Assembly (NCBI GenBank): GCA_913057785.1
Contig: CAJXPD010000068.1
Coordinates: 1 to 40,689 of the forward strand
Direction of reading: 5' to 3'
DNA: 40,689 nucleotides
Source of the DNA: an uncultured Lewinella sp.
GTDB taxonomy: Bacteria; Bacteroidota; Bacteroidia; Chitinophagales; Saprospiraceae
In this document: piece after piece, positions 35,168-40,689 of the stretch
Position numbering within the stretch: the stretch's first letter is position 1
Layout of the letters: each line of letters starts with the position of its first letter
The notes under the pieces: model-generated
Seen by the model: the letters and a program-made list of their open reading frames with translations, nothing else
What the model was told of the DNA's origin: nothing
Databases searched by the model: none
Translations under genes and position numbers: made by a program

Positions 35168-35740
35168 ATGTCTAATTCTAAATCGATCCTAATCATCACA
35201 GGCGATGCTGGTGAGAGTTTTGAAATTCTATATGCCAGTCACCGATTGCAGGAGGCAGGTTATCAACCTGTCATTGCAGCTCCATCCAAACGCCGGATGC
35301 ACCTTGTGATCCATGATTTCGAACCTGGCTGGGATACCTATGTGGAACGTCCGGGATACAACGTTTCCTCCGACATAGCCTTGGCTGATGTCAAGCCTGA
35401 GGATTATCATGCCGTCCTGATTCCTGGCGGGCGAGCGCCGGAGTATTTACGCAATAGTCAGAAGGTAATTGAGATTGTTCGTGCCTTTGCTGCGGCCGAC
35501 AAATTCATTTTTGCGATTTGTCATGGGGTACAAATATTGATCACTGCTGGTCTGGTGGATAAGCGGCCAATTTCTTGCTACGAACATGTTCGTTTTGAAG
35601 TGGAATCCTGTGGCGGAGTGTATGTAGCAGATCAAGAAGCTACTCGAGATGGTAAAATAGTAACGGGCAAAACCTGGGAATCTCATCCGGACTTTTACCG
35701 TGCCGTATTTGAATGCTTGAATAGCGAAGTGGTAGTTTAA
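35168..35740 (+). CDS. DJ-1/PfpI family protein
   Basis: The 190-residue protein has the DJ-1/PfpI fold. TGDAGESFE contains the conserved Glu16, PGGRAPEYLRN is the loop after the third strand, and AICHG contains the nucleophile Cys118 followed by His119. This type matches PfpI-like proteases, deglycases or glyoxalase-like enzymes; assignment to any of these is not secure. It sits between two sulfatase genes on the same strand (111 bp after one, 23 bp before the other). It may therefore protect against reactive carbonyls from carbohydrate breakdown or be an unrelated insertion (inference). Confidence 0.82.
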   Translation: MSNSKSILIITGDAGESFEILYASHRLQEAGYQPVIAAPSKRRMHLVIHDFEPGWDTYVERPGYNVSSDIALADVKPEDYHAVLIPGGRAPEYLRNSQKVIEIVRAFAAADKFIFAICHGVQILITAGLVDKRPISCYEHVRFEVESCGGVYVADQEATRDGKIVTGKTWESHPDFYRAVFECLNSEVVV

Positions 35741-35763
35741 CTTTTGGTAAAAGGAAACGAAAT

Positions 35764-37173
35764 ATGAAATACCAACGAATTAACATTTTCCTTCTGTTGC
35801 TGGCCCTCAGCTTCCTGTCGGCCTGTGAATCTGAAACGGCTTCTACTGCTGGAAGTGAAAATCGTCCGCCGAATATTATCATCATTTTTGCTGATGATCT
35901 AGGGTATGGAGATCTCGGCACCTATGGCAATCCCACTATTAGAACGCCCCATCTCGATCAAATGGCGGCGGAAGGCTTGAAGTTCTTCCAATTCTATTCT
36001 GGCGCTTCGGTTTGTACACCCAGTCGAGCGGCTTTATTGACGGGACGCTTGCCGATTCGTTCCGGTATGGCCAGTGATCGATATCGAGTATTGTTTCCCT
36101 TCTCCGCCAGTGGCTTACCCTCCGAAGAAATCACCCTAGCTGAAGCTTTGAAAGAACAAGGGTACCAGACGGGCATAGTGGGAAAATGGCATTTAGGGCA
36201 CCATCCACAATATCTTCCGCTGCGGCATGGCTTTGATACATTCTATGGCCTCCCATACTCAAATGATATGCTTCCGAGGCCGAATGCCAAGTGGGGCCCA
36301 GCTCGGAAATACCCTCCGCTACCCCTATATCAGGATACTGCTGTCTTGGATACGAATCCGGATCAGCGTCTCCTGACCAAGCAGTATACGGAGAAGGCTA
36401 AGGCCTTTATTGATGCGCATGAGGAGGAGCCTTTTTTCTTGTATATGCCGCATTCCTTCCCACATGTTCCGCTCTTCGCTAGTCCTGATTTTGAGGGGAA
36501 AAGTAGCAGAGGTCTGTATGGGGATGTGGTAGAGGAATTAGATTGGAGTGTAGGGCAGATCTTGAACACATTAAAGGAAAAAGGCTTAGACAAGAACACC
36601 TTAGTTGTATTTACTTCCGACAATGGTCCCTGGTTAACCGAAAAACAAGAGGGCGGTTCTGCGGGTCTTTTGCATCAGGGAAAGGGGTCTACCTTTGAAG
36701 GCGGAATGCGTGAACCAACTATCGCCTGGTGGCCAGGGAGGATCGCACCAGGTATAACTCAGTCGTTGGGCACCACCATGGATATTTACGCCACCGCTGT
36801 CAAGCTAGCAGGAGGATCGCTTCCCGACGACCGCACCTATGACGGTACAGATTTAAGTCCTGTATTTGACGATCCTAATGCGAAGGTGCGTGATGAAGTG
36901 ATTTATTACCTGGGGGCTCAGGTATTTGCGTATAGAAAGGGGCCTTGGAAAATGCACTTGAAGACATTAAATCCTTATATTGGAGAACAGCCAGTAGCTC
37001 ATGATCCTCCCTTGCTCTATCAATTAGAGCATGACCCATCCGAACGATTCAATTTGGCGGCGGAGCATCCAGAGGTGCTGGAAGAGCTGCGGGCGGCCTT
37101 GCAACGACACTTGGATGGCGTGAAGTCCGTCCCATCGGTTTTAGAAGACATTGATCAATCTTACTTCGAATAA
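35764..37173 (+). CDS. lipoprotein sulfatase (formylglycine type)
   Basis: The 469-residue protein has a good lipobox (LSAC, lipidated Cys21). The core is NIIIIFADDLGYGDLGTYG with Asp44/Asp45, formylglycine motif C84-T-P-S-R88-AALLTG, GKWHLG, HVPLFAS and FTSDNGPW. The motif is the canonical CxPxR form, while the other sulfatase here has CSASR. The overall resemblance to arylsulfatase A-like enzymes of marine Bacteroidota suggests action on sulfated glycans, with different preference from the neighbour. It starts 23 bp after the DJ-1-like gene and ends 14 bp before the small lipoprotein, so these three form a likely operon ending at the terminator at 37791. Confidence 0.9.
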   Translation: MKYQRINIFLLLLALSFLSACESETASTAGSENRPPNIIIIFADDLGYGDLGTYGNPTIRTPHLDQMAAEGLKFFQFYSGASVCTPSRAALLTGRLPIRSGMASDRYRVLFPFSASGLPSEEITLAEALKEQGYQTGIVGKWHLGHHPQYLPLRHGFDTFYGLPYSNDMLPRPNAKWGPARKYPPLPLYQDTAVLDTNPDQRLLTKQYTEKAKAFIDAHEEEPFFLYMPHSFPHVPLFASPDFEGKSSRGLYGDVVEELDWSVGQILNTLKEKGLDKNTLVVFTSDNGPWLTEKQEGGSAGLLHQGKGSTFEGGMREPTIAWWPGRIAPGITQSLGTTMDIYATAVKLAGGSLPDDRTYDGTDLSPVFDDPNAKVRDEVIYYLGAQVFAYRKGPWKMHLKTLNPYIGEQPVAHDPPLLYQLEHDPSERFNLAAEHPEVLEELRAALQRHLDGVKSVPSVLEDIDQSYFE

Positions 37174-37187
37174 AAGTTATACCATCA

Positions 37188-37787
37188 ATGAAATCACATC
37201 TAAATCTATCCTTTGTTCTGATTTTTTCCCTCCTATACCTTAGCGGTTGCGCCCAAGGCTCGGATAATTCCGCGGAGCAGATTGGTGCTGCGGTAATGGC
37301 CATTCCTGAAGACCTCCGGGATGGGGCCAAGGTGCTAGGCTATGACCAAAAGGGAGAACTAGTGACCTTAAGAGAGGGCACAAATAATATGATTTGTCTC
37401 GCTGATGATCCCAACAAAGCCGGATTTAATGTGGCCTGCTATCATGTGGACCTGGAGGCTTTTATGGCTCGAGGCCGTGCCTTGAAGAAAGAAGGAAAAA
37501 ATGCCAATGAGGTGTTTGATATACGAGAAGCGGAGGCCAAAGCTGGTGTATTGAAAATGCCGGAAAACCCCACCACCTTGCACATCTTGTCGGGGACGGA
37601 AGGAAAATACGACGCAGCCACCAATACGGTTACTGGAGCGAACTACCGCTCGGTAGTGTATATTCCTTTTGCTACCGCGGAGTCTACCGGTTTACCCTTG
37701 CAACCACAGGTACCCGGTGGGCCTTGGATCATGGACCCAGGAACGCATAGAGCGCACATCATGATCACGCCTCCACCGCAGAATTAG
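37188..37787 (+). CDS. small hypothetical lipoprotein
   Basis: The 199-residue protein carries a lipoprotein leader (LSGC, lipidated Cys21) and no further helix. The mature part reads IGAAVMAIPEDLRDGAKVLGYDQKGELVTLREGTNNMICLADDP and later LHILSGTEGKYDAATNTVTGANYRSVVYIPFATAESTGLP, ending GGPWIMDPGTHRAHIMITPPP. I do not recognise a named family; the His-rich GTHRAHIM end and conserved-looking cysteines in MICLADD/VACYHVD might bind metal. It is 14 bp downstream of a sulfatase and therefore probably cotranscribed, ending at the perfect terminator just downstream. Confidence 0.6.
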   Translation: MKSHLNLSFVLIFSLLYLSGCAQGSDNSAEQIGAAVMAIPEDLRDGAKVLGYDQKGELVTLREGTNNMICLADDPNKAGFNVACYHVDLEAFMARGRALKKEGKNANEVFDIREAEAKAGVLKMPENPTTLHILSGTEGKYDAATNTVTGANYRSVVYIPFATAESTGLPLQPQVPGGPWIMDPGTHRAHIMITPPPQN

Positions 37788-37790
37788 GCT

Positions 37791-37843
37791 AAAAAGGGGA
37801 GAGTTCCGAAGTCTTAAAGACTTCGGAACTCTCCCCTTTTTTT
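37791..37843 (+). terminator. strong Rho-independent terminator
   Basis: A perfect 25-bp inverted repeat (arms 37791-37815 and 37817-37841, GGGGAGAGTTCCGAAGTC in the left arm) is followed by a T run. It ends the sulfatase operon and isolates it from the copy-B promoter, which starts about 20 bp later. It is symmetrical, so it also blocks transcription from the right. Confidence 0.92.
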
Positions 37844-37863
37844 ATCTGAATCCACCCCATGAG

Positions 37864-37925
37864 ACAATAATCCACCCTTTTGAGACAATAGCCCACCTCG
37901 CTTTCCTAAAAGCACTGCATCTTTG
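37864..37925 (+). promoter_or_regulatory. regulated promoter module, copy B (microprotein 1)
   Basis: Direct repeats ACAATAATCCACCC (37864) and ACAATAGCCCACC (37885) are 21 bp apart. CATCTTTG at 37918-37925 begins 33 bp after the second repeat, exactly as at the two other loci. A third TCCACC (37851-37856) is in register 20 bp upstream and may be a degenerate extra half site. Between the repeats and the -7-like box, GCTTT (37900) and AAAGC (37909) form a small dyad. Confidence 0.78.
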
Positions 37926-37946
37926 ATCTATCATTGTTATCCCATT

Positions 37947-37997
37947 ATGAAAACCCGAAGGCAATCACCCATAGCCTTTCTAGAAAGTACAAACTGA
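37947..37997 (+). CDS. possible leader ORF, 16 aa
   Basis: ATG at 37947 opens a 16-codon ORF (MKTRRQSPIAFLESTN). Its TGA (37995-37997) shares its last base with the ATG of the microprotein gene (TGATG). Such overlap usually means translational coupling. Length alone makes it uncertain. Confidence 0.4.
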   Translation: MKTRRQSPIAFLESTN

Positions 37998-38167
37998 TGA
38001 ATCAAACAAGCATTAAAGCAGGAAGAATTCAATTCCATCACAATCCCAAAATTCAGTATCCTCAGCAACTAGCACTAAAGAATAAACAAAGACTATTTGT
38101 AGGATTACTCTTTTTCTTGGTTCCCTTGATTTGCCTCTTGGGGACATTGGTCTTGCAATTAGTCTAA
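37997..38167 (+). CDS. single-pass membrane microprotein 1, 56 aa
   Basis: From ATG 37997 the product has a polar, Gln/Asn/Lys-rich N terminus of about 30 residues and one C-terminal helix (FVGLLFFLVPLICLLGTLVL). The frame extends upstream to 37934, but that part lacks a fitting start. Its last 26 residues align without gaps to the microprotein at 38909-39070, with eight identities including an aligned Pro and Gly in the helix. The promoter is copy B of the three-copy module. I know of no family for it. A role as a small membrane regulator or stress peptide is inference. Confidence 0.6.
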   Translation: MNQTSIKAGRIQFHHNPKIQYPQQLALKNKQRLFVGLLFFLVPLICLLGTLVLQLV

Positions 38168-38177
38168 GAATTTATGG

Positions 38178-38224
38178 GCTGACCTAAACCGCTTGGGAAT
38201 TACAAACTACTCTTGTAGGTCAGC
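38178..38224. repeat. 9-bp inverted repeat downstream of microprotein 1
   Basis: GCTGACCTA (38178-38186) pairs with TAGGTCAGC (38216-38224) across a 29-nt loop, starting 10 bp past the microprotein stop. No T run follows, so it is a weak terminator candidate or an RNA-stabilising stem. Confidence 0.45.
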
Positions 38225-38350
38225 TTAGATGCGTCTGATAGGGTGAGGGAAGAGGAGTGAATGAAGAATCCGCTTAATGTAAACTAAATCTCGCTCCTTT
38301 TCCCAAAAGCCCTGCCATTTCTGGCTTTCCCTCCTTTAATACTTGTTTTT

Positions 38351-38671
38351 CTATCCTTTTTTGAGCTGGTTTGACCGCATGATAAGGTAAACAGCGAATC
38401 CCACCGCCACACCTGGTACTAGACTTAGCAGGAGGCAAATCCATCCGTATTTAACCTTCGGTGACTCGTAAATTATCCAGATTAATAGTACAGCAAAACA
38501 ACTAAAGACGTCTGCTGAATAGGCGGAAGCATAGGGGTTGACGAAGCCAGCTCCAAAGGCTCCTATGATGTCCGGTTGTTCAATTAAGGGAGGAAGCACT
38601 AGTAGGCAGAATAGCACAGTGAAGATTCCTGCCACTATGCCGACACTAATGATAAATGCCTTTTCGGTCAT
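38351..38671 (-). CDS. DUF2834-like small membrane protein
   Basis: The 106-residue protein has three predicted helices (about 8-28, 50-70 and 78-98). The pattern GAFGAGFVNPYASAYSADVFSCFAVLLIWIIYES, then WICLLLSLVPGVAVGFAVYLIMRS, matches the DUF2834 layout: Asn-Pro motif, Asp-containing second helix, then a helix ending in YL-hydrophobic-Arg. Function is unknown. It is transcribed opposite to the two microprotein genes and lies between them. Its upstream region is separated from the copy-C promoter by about 105 bp, so the intergenic DNA 38672-38776 must hold its promoter. Confidence 0.7.
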   Translation of the reverse strand: MTEKAFIISVGIVAGIFTVLFCLLVLPPLIEQPDIIGAFGAGFVNPYASAYSADVFSCFAVLLIWIIYESPKVKYGWICLLLSLVPGVAVGFAVYLIMRSNQLKKG

Positions 38672-38776
38672 GGTTTTGATGCTTTTGGATGAATAGCTAA
38701 AGTTATGGATCAGGTCAATGAGTTAGCTTTTGGACCATAGAATTTCGAATTCACTTCATAATTTTCCCACTCTGCA

Positions 38777-38838
38777 ACAATAATCCACCCATTAGAGACA
38801 ATAGCTCACTTCACTTTCTGTAAAGTGCTGCATCTTTG
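38777..38838 (+). promoter_or_regulatory. regulated promoter module, copy C (microprotein 2)
   Basis: Direct repeats ACAATAATCCACCC (38777) and ACAATAGCTCAC (38798) are 21 bp apart, and CATCTTTG (38831-38838) begins 33 bp after the second. CACTTT and AAAGTG (38812-38817 and 38822-38827) form a dyad at the position where copy B has GCTTT/AAAGC. The downstream gene starts at 38909. TSS is expected near 38845. Confidence 0.78.
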
Positions 38839-38908
38839 AACTGTCCGAAACACCTATTTCTAAAACCTCAGTGAGATTCTTGAAAAGGATCTCGAAAAAT
38901 GTAAGATC

Positions 38909-39070
38909 ATGAAAAGCATCGCAACCCAACCTATTCAACTTCAACAAGATCTGAACGAAAAAACTTCAACAGCTAAAACGGACGCCCATCAACAACTCGT
39001 CGCTGTGCTTTGTCTTTTATTCTTCCCTTTTATGTATTTGATTGGATCATTGATTACCAGTCTTTTCTAA
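38909..39070 (+). CDS. single-pass membrane microprotein 2, 53 aa
   Basis: ATG 38909 opens a 53-codon frame. The N-terminal 27 residues are polar and Gln/Thr/Lys-rich (MKSIATQPIQLQQDLNEK), and the C terminus is one helix (VAVLCLLFFPFMYLIGSLI). The last 26 residues align without gaps to microprotein 1 (shared Q, L, L, P, L, G, L, L), so the two are probable paralogues. An ATGTAA start-stop (38899-38904) lies 4 bp before the ATG. Its stop overlaps the convergent phosphoesterase gene by four bases. It is the gene driven by promoter copy C. Confidence 0.6.
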   Translation: MKSIATQPIQLQQDLNEKTSTAKTDAHQQLVAVLCLLFFPFMYLIGSLITSLF

Positions 39071-40689
39071 AGGCCCTCAGGTCGTTCTATTTCCCGTTCT
39101 AGTATCGGCTCTAGATCTTCAATAGCTTCGAGACCATCTTCAGGTCGCCAAGTATACATCTTGATATTGATTCTTGATTCGCTGATGCTTAGAATAGAAA
39201 ACCCGTTCTTTTCGATAGGCGGTAGGATCTCCTCAACGTCCATGTCTTTCGGTACCTTTGCAGTGGTCCCCCTGAAGGAACTTGGGAAACCCAGTTTTCC
39301 ACTTCCCAAAGTTCCTGAACCGATTACGTGGATCGGCTTCCTGCCGAAATCGAGATTCCCACTTCTGTAAATCTTAGCATAGCTGGAATTGTGCAAGTCG
39401 CCCTGAATGATGATGGGTAGCTGTTTCGATCCACGCCAGCTCTTTAGTATCCTTTGGTGCTGGAGCCACCATCCGGTTTGCCACTTGAATTTCTCCGTTT
39501 CGCCTACTCCGATTTCACCATCAGCTTGGAACACATCCGGATACCATTCACTCCATTTTCCAGCAGTTAATCCGAATGGGGTGGAAGGAATATGAATGAT
39601 GTATCTTGTATCAGTGGTTAGGGTTCTCCGTTTAATCCAGTCTTCTGCAGCTCTGGCTACTAAGATGCCCTCTTCCCCCAGGAGAGCGGAGTGCCTCTTA
39701 CAGTCATAGAGCACCGACTCAAGCAATTTGCCATAGCGCAAGGTTCCGTAGTGCTTATTGCGGCCTTCGTGTGCTCCTGGCAAATTGAGCGGCCGGTTGC
39801 GGTCTGATAAGAATTCGGGATAATAGAGTTTTTGAATCAGGCCCTGCCCTTCAATGCCATATAATTTTGGCGGAAGTGTAACGAGATCCTCATGAGCCTC
39901 ATCGTTTTCGAGAAGATCATGATCGTCGGGTAGGAAATAAGTTGGGGTGGAACGTAAAAGGCAACCATACAATTCGGCGATCTGAGCGTCAGCGATTTGG
40001 GTGATCGTAGACAGATTTTTTTCACTAGACATCGGGGTATTTAGGTCTAAATGCCCATATATATTATCGAGTCGGAGTTTAACCAGTTTCTTCAGAAACC
40101 CCTTATCCATGGTTTGTCGATCCCAGTAAATATGGTCTCCATTGGCAATAACGACATCTGGATTAAAGCTCAAGCCTCGTTTGAGCAGCAGGTGTCGGAA
40201 TTCGGTCTTTAGGAATAATTCCTGACGTAAAACACGTTCCTTTACTCCCCCAGCACAGGTAAAGGCGAGGATAGTCAATTCTTGCGCACTACTATCGGGA
40301 TGAGGGTATGTTCTAAGATCCCATTTATCTGCAAGCTTAGTCTGATCTGCGGTTTCAAGTTGTAAAGAATAGCTGGTGTTAGGGTTAAGATGGTTAACGA
40401 AAAACTCCCAAAACCTTTGTGTTGACTCTAAGGATTGCCCCTGGATGTTGAGACTATCAGAAAGGACGAGATTGGGCGGGCCAGCTAGGGGGGCTTTGAA
40501 AGAGACTTTAACTAAGAACTGTTGGTGGTTGGCTGCCGGTAAAATGTGTCGAACTGATCCATTATCCCAGCCCTCATAGGTGGGATAGGAGGGGAGATGT
40601 TTCGCTGGGAAATAGATGTGTCGAAGTAAAAGTAGGCTAGAGGCGAAAATCAGTATTGCAAATACTACTAGAACCTTCTTGGCCAAACG
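39067..40689 (-). CDS. PhoD-like metallophosphoesterase, 5' end outside window
   Basis: At least 540 codons are open to the right edge (Arg-Leu-Ala-Lys at the border) and the only start-like codon in the window is a TTG at 40686, so the true ATG is probably just outside. An N-terminal helix (KVLVVFAILIFASSLLLL) anchors or exports the protein. A fibronectin-like beta domain comes next (about 30-125, ending in LRTYPHPDSS). The phosphoesterase domain has NGDHIYWD (GDxxY), FLPDDHDLLEND and IIIQGDLHNSS, the metal ligands of the PhoD alkaline phosphatase/phosphodiesterase family. TCAGG is the start of that domain. The substrate is unknown; phosphodiesters of cell-wall polymers or lipids are typical. 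Confidence 0.82.
   Translation of the reverse strand, partial: RLAKKVLVVFAILIFASSLLLLRHIYFPAKHLPSYPTYEGWDNGSVRHILPAANHQQFLVKVSFKAPLAGPPNLVLSDSLNIQGQSLESTQRFWEFFVNHLNPNTSYSLQLETADQTKLADKWDLRTYPHPDSSAQELTILAFTCAGGVKERVLRQELFLKTEFRHLLLKRGLSFNPDVVIANGDHIYWDRQTMDKGFLKKLVKLRLDNIYGHLDLNTPMSSEKNLSTITQIADAQIAELYGCLLRSTPTYFLPDDHDLLENDEAHEDLVTLPPKLYGIEGQGLIQKLYYPEFLSDRNRPLNLPGAHEGRNKHYGTLRYGKLLESVLYDCKRHSALLGEEGILVARAAEDWIKRRTLTTDTRYIIHIPSTPFGLTAGKWSEWYPDVFQADGEIGVGETEKFKWQTGWWLQHQRILKSWRGSKQLPIIIQGDLHNSSYAKIYRSGNLDFGRKPIHVIGSGTLGSGKLGFPSSFRGTTAKVPKDMDVEEILPPIEKNGFSILSISESRINIKMYTWRPEDGLEAIEDLEPILEREIERPEGL

Overview
The window is a stretch of bacterial chromosome that looks like Bacteroidota, most likely an environmental member of the Saprospirales/Cytophagales side of the phylum. 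The evidence is the gene families present: sulfatase lipoproteins, a PadR-paired permease with a prefix domain, a 7TM-AraC regulator, a multidomain ThuA/PVC-type dehydrogenase and IlvD/Edd sugar-acid dehydratase. Start codons also lack purine-rich Shine-Dalgarno sequences, and promoters resemble the phylum's TAnnTTTG -7 element. I see no rRNA, tRNA, CRISPR array, prophage or insertion sequence.

Layout. 1-900 holds the 3' end of fadH and an NTF2-like protein. 1124-5186 (minus) holds a flavin reductase and an apparent ubiB-like kinase / TspO-like / membrane-anchored hypothetical run. 5502-8821 has a sugar-acid dehydratase, an AraC regulator convergent with it, and a four-helix membrane protein divergent from the regulator. 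8831-11576 (minus) has two tandem secreted DUF1579-like paralogues, a membrane-anchored AraC regulator and an orphan hypothetical. 11745-14755 is a padR-permease operon. 14797-18718 (minus) is a penicillin-acylase-like Ntn hydrolase followed by a LamG/endonuclease-phosphatase fusion. 18901-22845 is a very large oxidoreductase-like lipoprotein ending in an azurin-type copper domain, then a cupin. 22945-25078 (minus) is a creatininase-family hydrolase and a nucleoside-symporter-like MFS protein. 25373-29470 is a YdiJ-like FAD/Fe-S oxidase and a second MFS protein. 29563-33519 is an ECF sigma gene with a frameshift, then a PAS-rich histidine kinase. 33602-37787 is a sulfatase / DJ-1-like / sulfatase / lipoprotein cluster. 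37864-39070 holds two microprotein genes on either side of a DUF2834 gene. The right edge is a PhoD-like phosphoesterase running off the window.

The most unusual signal is a promoter module present three times (29563, 37864, 38777). Each copy has two direct repeats of the type ACAATARYCCACC exactly 21 bp apart, with a CATCTTTG -7-like box exactly 33 bp after the start of the second repeat. One copy precedes the sigma factor. The other two precede unlisted microproteins of 56 and 53 aa, which align without gaps over their C-terminal 26 residues. In two of the three leaders a short upstream ORF overlaps the start codon of the main gene. I infer a small regulon, controlled by an unidentified activator that binds two helical turns, linking an ECF sigma factor to a family of single-pass membrane microproteins. 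Two further 19-20 bp direct repeats, next to each of the two AraC-type regulators, are plausible operators for those regulators.
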